DNA from: a virus
Strand: one strand, 5' to 3'
Virus record (IMG/VR): IMGVR_UViG_3300030104_007872
Location: 1 to 64,000 of that record
Length of the DNA stretch: 64,000 bases
Shown: piece by piece, positions 5,082 through 13,716 of the stretch
Position numbering within the stretch: the stretch's first letter is position 1
Layout of the letters: each line of letters begins with the position of its first letter
Position numbers and translations under genes: made by a program
Notes under the pieces: generated by a model
Told to the model about the DNA's origin: nothing
The model's database searches: none
The model's input: the letters and a program-made list of their open reading frames with translations, nothing else

Positions 5082-5984
5082 ATGAGTCTTCCATATAGTG
5101 AATTTCCCGTTTACGTTGGACAGCCGAATAGTGATTCGGTAACCAACGAGAAAAGCAATTTCCTTGCAGCTACAGATGTGAACGTTAGTTATGCCGCGAG
5201 CATGACGCCGAAGCGAAGTGTTGTGGGAATAGGCGTAGCAGATCCCGATCCCAACAAAAGCATAGATCAATCCAATGCATTTACTTTTGGCGGTCCACTC
5301 ACAGCGAATATTTCTTTTGGTTTATTCTTGAACAATTCCGTCGGGGTGGGGGAGGATGGTTACTCTTTTTTAACGGGAAGCAACCAAGATAAGTATTTTC
5401 CAATACAAGTGGGAAGCGGTAAATTTGAAAGATGTTATTTAGATAGCTTTTCGGTTGATGTCCAGCCATACCAGCCAGTTAGCCTACAGGTTAATTTTAC
5501 TTCTCTCCGACCAGAGACGGGGGTTGCGATTTCTGGCGATTCAACACCATACAATGACGAGCATCCACCATTTGATTCTGATGAAGTAATTTATGGCCAC
5601 ACCTGTGCAGTGGCAGGAATGTCAACGCTATTTGGTAACGTTCAATCACAAATACAATATTCAAAAACATTTTCCAGAACCCCAGTTCTCACCTTGGGTT
5701 CGCTGGCCGCTGAAACGGCACTGTTGGATGAAGTGCAGCATCAGATGGTGGTGCAGGCAACAGGTCTTAACGAAATGATGCGATATACAGGAATTGGCAT
5801 CGGCACCACTAATCCTCTACCAAATCCCGTAACAGTTAACTTAACCAATGTGGATGGCGACACAAACTTCTATTTAAAAAGTTTAGATATGACTGCGGGT
5901 GCGCGAGTAAATACTCAAAGTTACGCCATGGCGGGAGGAGACACATTGGTAACAACTACAACTTTTACGCAGGCTTTAGTGTAA
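5082..5984 (+). CDS. Tail-tube-like structural protein, paralogue 1
   Basis: A 300-residue beta-rich protein distantly resembling three others in this window (19648-20865, 31958-32752, 33732-34823). Shared landmarks are a Gly-Asn/Tyr-x2-Ser/Asn-Tyr/Phe strand with a following proline-containing turn (here CYLDSFSVDVQPYQPVSLQV) and a C-terminal strand pair. I read it as a tail-tube or tube-initiation fold; the exact role is not clear. It sits far from the other tail genes, immediately before phoH. The stop codon is embedded in a second AGTGTAAT motif (Val GTG then TAA). Confidence 0.55.
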   Translation: MSLPYSEFPVYVGQPNSDSVTNEKSNFLAATDVNVSYAASMTPKRSVVGIGVADPDPNKSIDQSNAFTFGGPLTANISFGLFLNNSVGVGEDGYSFLTGSNQDKYFPIQVGSGKFERCYLDSFSVDVQPYQPVSLQVNFTSLRPETGVAISGDSTPYNDEHPPFDSDEVIYGHTCAVAGMSTLFGNVQSQIQYSKTFSRTPVLTLGSLAAETALLDEVQHQMVVQATGLNEMMRYTGIGIGTTNPLPNPVTVNLTNVDGDTNFYLKSLDMTAGARVNTQSYAMAGGDTLVTTTTFTQALV

Positions 5985-6000
5985 TTTTAGTGTAACTATA
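5978..6000 (+). promoter_or_regulatory. Tandem AGTGTAA motifs before phoH
   Basis: AGTGTAATTTT (5978-5988) overlaps the stop codon of the upstream gene and AGTGTAACTATA (5989-6000) follows directly. ATG of the next gene is at 6009. Confidence 0.45.
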
Positions 6001-6008
6001 TATGTTAC

Positions 6009-6728
6009 ATGGCAATTAAAAAACCCTCGAACACCTTAGAGTTAAAACCACATTTTCACCACTCGATCAAGTTCAAAGAGAGGCGGTTCAAATTCACGGC
6101 CAAACAAAAGAAATTCCTAAGTATTCTTTTAGAGCCCGCTAACCAAATATTATTCGTTTCTGGACCAGCAGGTTCCAGCAAAACATATATGTCTCTTTAC
6201 GGTTGTTTGCGTTTAATGGCAGATGATACCGACAGGGAACTACTTTATGTCCGAAGTATAGCAGAAAGCGCAGATAAAGGATTAGGTAGCCTCCCTGGAG
6301 ATATAAGTGAAAAATTCAATCCATTTTTAATGCCGCTTTATGATAAGTTAGATGAAATCATTTTTGAGGGTGATAGGGATTTCCTGAGAAGGCAGGAAAG
6401 AATTTCCGCAGTCCCCATCAACTTTATGCGTGGCGCAAGCTGGAACAATAAACTCGTCATTGCGGATGAAGCTCAAAATTTTACCTTCAAAGAATTAACC
6501 ACGTTGATAACCCGTATCGGAGAGCAAAGTAAACTTATAATTTGCGGGGATTTTATGCAAAGTGATATAAATGGCAAAAGCGGCTTCCAAGAAATGTTTA
6601 ATCTTTTCAAAGACGATATCTCACAAGAAAACGGAATTCTATCATTTGCGTTTAACCAAAATGACATCGTAAGGAGTAAAATACTCAAGTTTATCGTTTC
6701 TAAATTAGAATCTCATAAAAAAGTGTAA
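6009..6728 (+). CDS. phoH: PhoH-like ATPase
   Basis: A 239-residue P-loop ATPase of the PhoH family. Walker A is GPAGSSKT (52-59); the family sequence GSLPGD follows near residue 95; Walker B is LVIADEAQN (149-157); and ICGDFMQSD lies near residue 180. PhoH-like proteins are common in marine phages and have been linked to phosphate stress and to RNA metabolism, but the phage role is unsettled. Length is normal for phage versions. It lies between a tail-tube-like gene and a zinc-ribbon/sigma pair. Its final codons GTG TAA overlap another AGTGTAATA motif. Confidence 0.9.
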   Translation: MAIKKPSNTLELKPHFHHSIKFKERRFKFTAKQKKFLSILLEPANQILFVSGPAGSSKTYMSLYGCLRLMADDTDRELLYVRSIAESADKGLGSLPGDISEKFNPFLMPLYDKLDEIIFEGDRDFLRRQERISAVPINFMRGASWNNKLVIADEAQNFTFKELTTLITRIGEQSKLIICGDFMQSDINGKSGFQEMFNLFKDDISQENGILSFAFNQNDIVRSKILKFIVSKLESHKKV

Positions 6729-6734
6729 TATAAT
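6722..6734 (+). promoter_or_regulatory. AGTGTAATATAAT late-type promoter motif
   Basis: AGTGTAATATAAT starts inside the last codons of phoH (Val GTG, stop TAA) and precedes a 125-base non-coding leader before the zinc-ribbon gene. Confidence 0.5.
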
Positions 6735-6853
6735 AGGTATATAACAAGAGCAACGTCAACGCGCAAGCGGCGAACAGCTATATACAAAAGGACACGAGCC
6801 TTGTTTTAAAAATAGAAAAAACACCTTTTTAAATTATAAATATAAAAGAAACC
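6735..6853 (+). other. Non-coding leader before the zinc-ribbon gene
   Basis: About 120 bases with no gene. AACAAGAGC near its start and GAGCCTTGTT near 6798-6807 are partly complementary, giving a possible long stem; the middle contains GCGCAAGCGGCGAACAGC. A structured 5' leader is possible, but the pairing is weak and no known riboswitch is recognised. Confidence 0.3.
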
Positions 6854-7183
6854 ATGAGTCATTTATTTTGTCACAGTTGCGGAACCAAATTAGAATATGC
6901 ACACGCAAAACCAAATTTTTGCGTAAAGTGTGGCACCCCATTGGGTAATAATCTTTCGCAGGCATCGCAGCCCGCTGTCACTGCTCCTACCCCCCAACTC
7001 GAAGAAGACGAAACAAATACGGAACACGTTCCGCATATTGCAAATTTTCAAGTTGAAACCGAAGCGTCCGCTCGTAACACTTTCACAATAGGCTCATTGG
7101 CGGGAGAAAACACTGCTCCCGATTATATACCGAGGCGGGGAAGCCGCTCTCTCGATGATCTTATAGATGAAAGAGGGGGATAA
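6854..7183 (+). CDS. Zinc-ribbon protein
   Basis: A 109-residue protein with an N-terminal zinc ribbon of four cysteines in two CxxC pairs (CHSC near residue 6, CVKC near residue 22), followed by an acidic, probably disordered middle and a short conserved-looking end (DYIPRRGSRSLDDLIDERGG). Such domains bind nucleic acids or proteins. It overlaps the start of the sigma-like gene by 17 bases, so the two are translationally linked and may act together in transcription; that pairing is inference. Confidence 0.65.
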   Translation: MSHLFCHSCGTKLEYAHAKPNFCVKCGTPLGNNLSQASQPAVTAPTPQLEEDETNTEHVPHIANFQVETEASARNTFTIGSLAGENTAPDYIPRRGSRSLDDLIDERGG

Positions 7184-7865
7184 ATATACTTATGAAGATT
7201 TCTCTGATGTTATTGACCTCGCTATAAAAAAGCAGAGATCGAAATGGAGATTAAATGCGGTTAAATGGTTTGACTTCGACGATGTAGAACAAATCATTAA
7301 AACCCATATTGCAAAAAAATGGCATATGTGGGATCAGGAGCGCCCGCTGGAACCGTGGATTGGCAGGATCATCTCCAATCAGTTACGAAATCTAATCAGA
7401 AACCATTACGGAAATTATGTAAAGCCTTGCACTAATTGTAAATTTGCCCGAGCGGACAATTGCAGTTTAACGTCAAGCGGCAAACAGGATTCTTCCTGCG
7501 ATTTATACGCAAAATGGGAAAAATCCAAAAAATCAGGGCTAGAGTTGAAGATCCCCCTGTCTATGGAGGATTTTACTCATGAAATTGAAAATAGAAAATA
7601 TGTTGATTTTGATTTCGGAGGCTCACTGAAAAAGCTAAATATGTATATGGAGATAAAATTAACCGCAACTCATTACATTGCTTACCGAATGTTATACTTC
7701 GAAGACTGCACCGAAGAAGATGTTGCGCGTTACATGGGTTATAAGATATCGCCACAAAAAAAGAAACTTGGATATAGACAAGTAAAAAATTTAAAAAAGA
7801 AATTCCTTGAGGTCGCCTTGGAAATTCTAAACGAACAAGACATTATAAGTGATGGATCTAACTGA
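7167..7865 (+). CDS. Sigma-like transcription factor with a cysteine insert
   Basis: A 232-residue protein whose residues 36-81 fit sigma70 region 2 (FDDVEQIIKTHIAKKW, then EPWIGRIISNQLRNLIRNHY). A small insert with four cysteines (88, 91, 99, 111) could bind zinc. The C-terminal part (about 168-215) is helix-turn-helix-like, matching region 4 (HYIAYRMLYFEDCTEEDVA). I therefore read it as a phage sigma factor for middle or late genes, directing the host RNA polymerase to phage promoters. It is in the late-gene cluster, ahead of the terminase. A second sigma-like gene lies at 37107-37679. Confidence 0.6.
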   Translation: MKEGDKYTYEDFSDVIDLAIKKQRSKWRLNAVKWFDFDDVEQIIKTHIAKKWHMWDQERPLEPWIGRIISNQLRNLIRNHYGNYVKPCTNCKFARADNCSLTSSGKQDSSCDLYAKWEKSKKSGLELKIPLSMEDFTHEIENRKYVDFDFGGSLKKLNMYMEIKLTATHYIAYRMLYFEDCTEEDVARYMGYKISPQKKKLGYRQVKNLKKKFLEVALEILNEQDIISDGSN

Positions 7866-8901
7866 ACAGCAAAGTGAGTTCTTGCGTGAAAATGCAGCGC
7901 GGATACCAGATCTAATCAATTTGACTAGGCAATGTTTTGAAAACGACGCTTTAGACGGTAGATCTAAGGAGGGCAGGGCGGTAAGGAAATTTTTGGTTGA
8001 AAATTGTATTGATTTTCGCACCACATCTCGTCAACCAACCGAAAATATTGAGTTTACACGCGAACAGCGTGAATTCATACTCCAACAAGCCGAAAACGGC
8101 CTCTCTTCCCTGGAGATTGCTAGGATAGTTTTCCCCGACCGTAGGGTGTCACCCTTGAGTAATGAGCAAAGGGCAGTATTAGCTGAAATTCGTTCTGTTA
8201 ATCCTGATATTTTACCTTCACAAGATAGTGGCGCCCTCAATTCATACATTTCACCCAAGTCTACATCGAGAATCATTAAAAAAATCAATGACGCTACTGG
8301 TTTAGGCTTAGATGAATCGAAGATTAACAGACAAAAGCAAACTTGCATAGAGAAGCTTGCGGTCAATCTCTCCAACTCTAGATTTTTAAAAATTATAAAT
8401 AATTACCTCAATGTGGAAGACCGACTGCTGTTCGAGCATGAGCTTATCCGCTTAACGTGGGATAAGCCCGACTTAACGGCAGATGAGATTAATTTGTATT
8501 TAAATGTTTGCAAGGAGGTAATTAATTTGGAGGTGATTAGCTCTCACCTTAATAAATTGAATGACATGTTCGATGTAGCCGACGAACAGGCTGAAATGTC
8601 CATCAGGCTCGCGGAGATCATCAAGGCCAAGAGTTCGGAGTATCATCAGTGCGAGACGAGGATAGAAAACCTAACTAAAAAGCTTCAAGGTGATCGGGGT
8701 GAGAGAATGAAGAAGATGCAGAAGGAGAATGCTTCGTTTCTTTCTATTGTTCAATTATTTCAAGAAGAAGAAGAGCGTGAGACGATGATTCGTATTGCTG
8801 AAATGCAAAAAGAGGCCGTGCGGGAAGAAGCCGACAGATTGGAAAACATGTCGGAGTGGAAAGCTCGGGTATTAGGAATATCAAAGGATGATGCAGTTTA
8901 A
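7852..8901 (+). CDS. Coiled-coil protein, possible small terminase subunit
   Basis: A 349-residue protein with a helix-turn-helix-like segment near residues 65-100 (TREQREFILQQAENGLSSLE) and a long C-terminal coiled coil from about residue 250 to the end, rich in Glu, Lys and Met. It lies just before the nuclease and large terminase genes, where a small terminase is expected, and DNA-binding plus oligomerising helices would fit one. No family motif proves it. The start could be the GTG at 7849 or the ATG at 7852; both overlap the sigma-like gene end. Confidence 0.45.
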   Translation: MDLTEQQSEFLRENAARIPDLINLTRQCFENDALDGRSKEGRAVRKFLVENCIDFRTTSRQPTENIEFTREQREFILQQAENGLSSLEIARIVFPDRRVSPLSNEQRAVLAEIRSVNPDILPSQDSGALNSYISPKSTSRIIKKINDATGLGLDESKINRQKQTCIEKLAVNLSNSRFLKIINNYLNVEDRLLFEHELIRLTWDKPDLTADEINLYLNVCKEVINLEVISSHLNKLNDMFDVADEQAEMSIRLAEIIKAKSSEYHQCETRIENLTKKLQGDRGERMKKMQKENASFLSIVQLFQEEEERETMIRIAEMQKEAVREEADRLENMSEWKARVLGISKDDAV

Positions 8902-9895
8902 ATGCAAAGAGTGTGACCAAGAGTTCAAGTCTCTCAGGAGTCTACATGCACACATTAAAAAACATGATGTGTTATTGGGTGATTATTATGTGAAGCATTT
9001 CCAAAGAAGGGATAAGCTTACTAATGAGTTGCTTCCATTCAAGAAATATGATCAATACTTCAATATGCATTTTCTCAATGTGTCGAACATGAGAGAGTGG
9101 TGCGAAACTGCTCCTAAGGAAGATGTTGAGGATTTTGTGATTAGTTCCATTAAAAACAAGCTAACCTCGAAAGGGATCGAAGCAGGGCCACCTGCACTTT
9201 ACCTTGAAACCGCTGGATTACCTGACATAGAGATGTGCAAGAGCCTCTTTGGGAGTTATACCGAAACTTGCAAGAAGTTTGGCATGTTGCCAATGCTATC
9301 GGGGCAACTGCCAAAGTCATTTGAGAAAGACTTCTCAGACACACCCATAATAGTAGATACAAGAGAAAAGCAGCCACTGCAATTTAAAAATAGTAGGTTT
9401 TTGAAATTGGACGTTGGGGACTATGGCGTGTCGGGAGACTTTTATGATTACACCTTTGTAGACAGGAAATCTTACCAGGATTTTGCAGCAACACTAACAA
9501 CCTGCTACAGGAGATTCGTAAAAGAGATAGAGAGAGCGCGTAACTTAGGATGTTTTTTGTTTATAGTCGTTGAGTGTGGCTTTGACGATATCAATTACAA
9601 AAATAGCTCCATGTATAAAAAATTTAACTTGGGTTACCTCTATCATAACATGAGGGGCATTCAGGCTCAATATTCAGATTGCTGCCAGTTCGTCTTCAGT
9701 GGCTCCCGCGAGAAAAGCGTAGAGCTAATACCAAAGATCCTTGTTTTGGGCTCGAAGCTCTGGAATGTGGATCTGCAATATTTTTGGAACAAACAAATTA
9801 AGAAAGATGGCTTGGGAGACAGGAAAACAGAAGTTACACACGAAGTTCAAAGATATAAACCAGTATATTCTAAGCAAAGAGGGGTTTTTGGATGA
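8888..9895 (+). CDS. C2H2 zinc finger plus ERCC4-type nuclease
   Basis: A 335-residue protein. Residues 6-26 form a C2H2 zinc finger (C6, C9, H22, H26). The middle (about 75-135) looks like a small helical domain ending SYTETCKKFGMLP. The C-terminal half is an ERCC4/XPF-type nuclease: VDTREKQPL (156-164), KLDVGDYGV (173-181), VDRKS (191-195) and RFVKEIERA (209-217), with the acidic and lysine residues of the metal site in place. Such enzymes cut branched or flap DNA. It overlaps the upstream gene by 14 bases and the terminase gene by about 90, so it is probably made together with the packaging machinery, perhaps to resolve DNA branches before packaging. Confidence 0.8.
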   Translation: MMQFKCKECDQEFKSLRSLHAHIKKHDVLLGDYYVKHFQRRDKLTNELLPFKKYDQYFNMHFLNVSNMREWCETAPKEDVEDFVISSIKNKLTSKGIEAGPPALYLETAGLPDIEMCKSLFGSYTETCKKFGMLPMLSGQLPKSFEKDFSDTPIIVDTREKQPLQFKNSRFLKLDVGDYGVSGDFYDYTFVDRKSYQDFAATLTTCYRRFVKEIERARNLGCFLFIVVECGFDDINYKNSSMYKKFNLGYLYHNMRGIQAQYSDCCQFVFSGSREKSVELIPKILVLGSKLWNVDLQYFWNKQIKKDGLGDRKTEVTHEVQRYKPVYSKQRGVFG

Positions 9896-11672
9896 GACAG
9901 AGGCAAAAATTTTGCTTTATAAGTTTCTCAGGGAAAATCCATCATTTGCATCCGAACTTCTAACTGGGGTAAAATTATTCCCCTTTCAACATATGGCTAT
10001 AAAGGCCATGATGGAGTCGGATTACTTTTTGGGCATCTGGAGCCGTGGAATGTCCAAAAGCTTCTCTACGGCCATTTTCGCGCTCTTAGACGCTATTCTG
10101 AATCAAGGTGTGCAGATAGGTATTCTGTCTAAGTCTTTTAGGCAATCAAAAATGATCTTCAAAAAGATAGAGGAGATATCAAAAAGTCCCAAGGCAACCT
10201 TTTTTGCTCAGTGCATTACCCGAACCTCAAAAATGAATGATGAGTGGGTCATGGAGATAGGCAGGAGCAGTATTCGCGCTTTACCATTGGGAGATGGCGA
10301 AAAATTGAGGGGCTTTAGGTTTCAAAGAATGATTATTGATGAGTTGTTGTTGATGCCCGAAAAGATTTACAATGAAGTGATTATGCCATTCTTGTCTGTT
10401 GTAGACAACCCGACGGAACGTCAAGAAGTTTATGATTTAGAAACCGAACTGATTGAACAGGGAAAAATGAAAGAGGAGGAGAGGCGTAGGTGGCCAAACA
10501 ACAAAATCATAGGTCTTTCCTCAGCTTCTTACAAGTTTGAATATCTTTATAAGCTTTATCAACAGTATGAGCGGTTAATTCTAAACGAGAACACTCAAGA
10601 CGGCGCACATAGAACGATAATGCATTTTAGCTACGACTGTGCGCCTGAACAATTGTATGACCAGAATTTAATTAGCCAAGCTCAAACGAGCATGAGTGAG
10701 TCACAGTTCGATAGGGAATTTGGAGCTTTCTTTACGGATGATAGCTCTGGTTACTTCAAGGTTAGCAAAATGGCCGCTTGCACTCTGGCTGATGGCGAAG
10801 GCCAATCAGTTGAGGTGGTAGGCAACCCAAAAGATGAATACATCTTGGCTTTCGACCCATCTTGGTCGGAAAGTGAAAGCTCAGATGATTTTGCAATATT
10901 ACTTATAAAACTTAATAAAGACCTTAGAAAGGGCACCGTAGTTCACAGTTACGCTTTATCTGGCGCAAATCTAAAAACTCATATCAAATACATGGCGTAT
11001 TTGTTAAATCATTTCAATATAGTTGCTGTCGTGGGGGACTACAATGGGGGGGTGCAATTTATGAATTCCTGCAACGAAAGCGACATCTTCAAAAAAGTTA
11101 ATTTGAGATTAGAGACTCTCGAAGCTGATTTAGATAAAATTCCAGATTATGAAAAAAATCTTAGACGCTTAAAGAATCAATATAATAAATCATCTAGAAA
11201 ATTTGTTTTACTAAGAAAACCCACTTCGTCTTGGATTCGCTCTGCCAATGAAAGCTTGCAGTCAGCCTTTGACCATAAAAAGATATTTTTTGCGGGAGCA
11301 GCCATGGATGATGATTATAGTATTCAGCGCAAGGCGAGGATACCGATCAAAGATTTAAAATTCTTAAAAAATGATTCTAACGAGGCTTCTAGCGCTGGAG
11401 CAAGAATGATTGATTTCGTAGAGCACCAAAAGGACATGATGGATCTGATCAAAGTCCAATGCGCTTTAATTAACATAACCACTTCTGCTCAGGGAACTCA
11501 AAGTTTTGATTTGCCACCCAGCCTGAGAAAACAAAAGGGTTCTGACAAGGCTCGCAAAGACTCTTACTCTGCGTTAGTTTTAGGTAACTGGATGATGAAT
11601 GTTTACTACGATATGCAAAGCCATGAAGGGGTGACTGGACAAGAAACGTTTACCCCAATGTTTATTTCCTAA
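9807..11672 (+). CDS. terL: Terminase large subunit
   Basis: A 621-residue packaging motor from the ATG at 9807. The ATPase domain shows a Walker A-like SRGMSKSFS (79-87) and Walker B MIIDE (175-179). The nuclease domain shows an RNase-H-like set: AFDPSW (348-353), VVGDYNGG (Asp 411) and a C-terminal Asp near 585 (KDSYSALVLGNW). It translocates DNA into the prohead and cuts concatemers, working with the portal. The frame extends upstream to 9741, but the earlier starts lie deep inside the nuclease gene. Portal follows after 49 bases. Confidence 0.92.
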   Translation: MAWETGKQKLHTKFKDINQYILSKEGFLDETEAKILLYKFLRENPSFASELLTGVKLFPFQHMAIKAMMESDYFLGIWSRGMSKSFSTAIFALLDAILNQGVQIGILSKSFRQSKMIFKKIEEISKSPKATFFAQCITRTSKMNDEWVMEIGRSSIRALPLGDGEKLRGFRFQRMIIDELLLMPEKIYNEVIMPFLSVVDNPTERQEVYDLETELIEQGKMKEEERRRWPNNKIIGLSSASYKFEYLYKLYQQYERLILNENTQDGAHRTIMHFSYDCAPEQLYDQNLISQAQTSMSESQFDREFGAFFTDDSSGYFKVSKMAACTLADGEGQSVEVVGNPKDEYILAFDPSWSESESSDDFAILLIKLNKDLRKGTVVHSYALSGANLKTHIKYMAYLLNHFNIVAVVGDYNGGVQFMNSCNESDIFKKVNLRLETLEADLDKIPDYEKNLRRLKNQYNKSSRKFVLLRKPTSSWIRSANESLQSAFDHKKIFFAGAAMDDDYSIQRKARIPIKDLKFLKNDSNEASSAGARMIDFVEHQKDMMDLIKVQCALINITTSAQGTQSFDLPPSLRKQKGSDKARKDSYSALVLGNWMMNVYYDMQSHEGVTGQETFTPMFIS

Positions 11673-11700
11673 CATTTAAAAGTGGAAAGTTAACTTTGCA

Positions 11701-11712
11701 GTGTAATATAAT
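11701..11712 (+). promoter_or_regulatory. GTGTAATATAAT late-type promoter motif
   Basis: CAGTGTAATATAAT lies 9 bases before the portal ATG at 11722, inside the only gap between terminase and portal genes. Confidence 0.5.
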
Positions 11713-11721
11713 CTGTAAAAT

Positions 11722-13716
11722 ATGGCCAAGAGAAAATATACCAAAAAGTCTGATTATTGGAAAAAGTTTGAGAACGGCGATACTCCGCAGATTTCAAAGG
11801 CGAGCGCAGTTAATGTAGAGCCTGATTTATTGGGTGAAGCTTTTTACACATCTGACGCTTCTTATACTGCTGTCTCTCATGCAAGGGCGGGTTTGGCAGA
11901 AAGCCTAAGAGGGGGAACCAGAACCAATAGGGTGGCTTATCGCAATCCAACCGATAGATTTTCAAGTATTCGGGTGGGTATGCTGCCGTATAATTATGCC
12001 ACGGATGGCGTAAACGTTAGGGATAGTATCGAACTTTGCCAAAAAGCCTACGCCAATGTTGCTGTTTTTCGCAACGCAATCGACATCATGGCGGAATTCA
12101 CAAATACAGACGTTTATCTTGAGGGTGGCACCAAAAAAAGCAGGGAATTTTTTACGGAGTGGTTTAGGAGAATTAATTTAATTAATATTAAGGATCAGTA
12201 TTTTCGCGAGTATTACCGCAGTGGCAACGTGTTCCTGTATAGGGTTGATGGTAAATTTAAGGTCGATGATTATGCAAAATTAATGAATCAGGTGGGTGCG
12301 ATAAATCCTTCGGCAAACAAGATTCCACTAAGGTATATCTTGCTGAACCCCTTTGATATTATAGCTAAGAGGGCGTCTTCTTTTGCCGTGGATGCTTACG
12401 AAAAGGTTTTGTCTGAATATGAGATGGCTAGACTCCAGAACCCTCAAACAGAAGAGGATATGGAGATTTTCCAAAGCCTTGAGCCAGAAGTGCAGAACTT
12501 GATTAAAAAAGGCTCTTACTATACGGACGGTTTAAAAATTAAACTAGACCCCTATAGACTTTCATATTCTTTCTATAAAAAGCAGGATTACGAACCTTTT
12601 GCTATTCCGTTTGGCTTTCCCGTTCTAGAAGATATCAATGCAAAGCTTGAATTAAAGAAAATGGATCAAGCGATTACCCGAACCGTTGAAAACGTGATTT
12701 TGCTTATCACTATGGGCTCTGATCCAGAGAAGGGTGGCATTAACCCTAATAATCTTAAGGCTATGCAGAACTTGTTTAAAAACGAGAGCGTGGGCAGAGT
12801 TTTGGTTTCAGATTATACAACAAAGGCTGAATTCATAATTCCCGAGCTAAACAGAGTGTTGGGGCCTGAAAAATATGAAATCCTTAATGAGGACATTAAA
12901 CAAGGTTTGCAGAACATTGTTATAGGTGAGGAGAAATACAGCGCCACTCAAGTTAAAGCTCAAATATTTATTGATAGGCTCAAAGAAGCCAGACACGGAT
13001 TCGTAAACGAGTTTCTACAGCGCGAGGTTAAGCGTGTGGCCAAAGAGCTTGGATTAAGGTCTTATCCTACGGTAAGGATGAAAGACGTGGACATGCGTGA
13101 TGAAACGCAACTAATGAAGGTGGCCACAAGATTAATGGAATTAGGTATTCTTACTCCCCAACAGGGAATGGAGATGTTCAATAATGGCCGCTTTCCAGAG
13201 GCCGAGAAAATAGCCCCAGCGCAACAGAGCTTTGTCAAGGAAAGGCAAGACGGTTTTTATAATCCTCTTGTAGGTGGCGTTCCGATGGCTACACCAGCGG
13301 GAGCGGCACCCCCTAAGAACACAACCCCCAAGCAGGCGGGCAGACCAGAAGGCACAACGGGAATACCTATTGCAGACGCGACATATTCGAGGGGGAATAT
13401 TCAAACCACAATTTATCAAATAGAGGACTTTATTTCCACAGCCACGGAGCTTGTGGGGAAAAAACTAAAGGTAAAAAAGTTAAATACATCTCAAACCGAA
13501 ATGGTTGATAATTTGTGCGAATCTATCGTTTGCGCCAAAGATAAAGAATATTGGGTAGAAACACTGCAATCTTGTGTAAAGGATTTTAGCGAAATAGAAG
13601 ATCTGGAAACCTTAGATAAGGTTTTGGATGTGTCTAGCGCTCATAACTTAGAGGCTTATCCAGCCGCAATCCTTTATCACAGCAATGAAAGACGATCCGA
13701 AAACGAAGAATGCTGA
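11722..13716 (+). CDS. Portal protein
   Basis: A 664-residue protein in the expected place between terminase and head-assembly genes. After a basic start, residues 90-450 have the portal layout: a helical/wing region, DPYRLSYSFYKKQDYEPFAI and PFGFPVLEDINAKLELKKMD before the long stem helix, then VKAQIFIDRLKEARHGFVNE as a clip/crown-like region. The C-terminal part (about 500-560) is Pro/Gly/Thr-rich and disordered, followed by a helical tail. It would form the dodecameric channel at one capsid vertex. The end overlaps the next gene by 32 bases. Confidence 0.8.
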   Translation: MAKRKYTKKSDYWKKFENGDTPQISKASAVNVEPDLLGEAFYTSDASYTAVSHARAGLAESLRGGTRTNRVAYRNPTDRFSSIRVGMLPYNYATDGVNVRDSIELCQKAYANVAVFRNAIDIMAEFTNTDVYLEGGTKKSREFFTEWFRRINLINIKDQYFREYYRSGNVFLYRVDGKFKVDDYAKLMNQVGAINPSANKIPLRYILLNPFDIIAKRASSFAVDAYEKVLSEYEMARLQNPQTEEDMEIFQSLEPEVQNLIKKGSYYTDGLKIKLDPYRLSYSFYKKQDYEPFAIPFGFPVLEDINAKLELKKMDQAITRTVENVILLITMGSDPEKGGINPNNLKAMQNLFKNESVGRVLVSDYTTKAEFIIPELNRVLGPEKYEILNEDIKQGLQNIVIGEEKYSATQVKAQIFIDRLKEARHGFVNEFLQREVKRVAKELGLRSYPTVRMKDVDMRDETQLMKVATRLMELGILTPQQGMEMFNNGRFPEAEKIAPAQQSFVKERQDGFYNPLVGGVPMATPAGAAPPKNTTPKQAGRPEGTTGIPIADATYSRGNIQTTIYQIEDFISTATELVGKKLKVKKLNTSQTEMVDNLCESIVCAKDKEYWVETLQSCVKDFSEIEDLETLDKVLDVSSAHNLEAYPAAILYHSNERRSENEEC

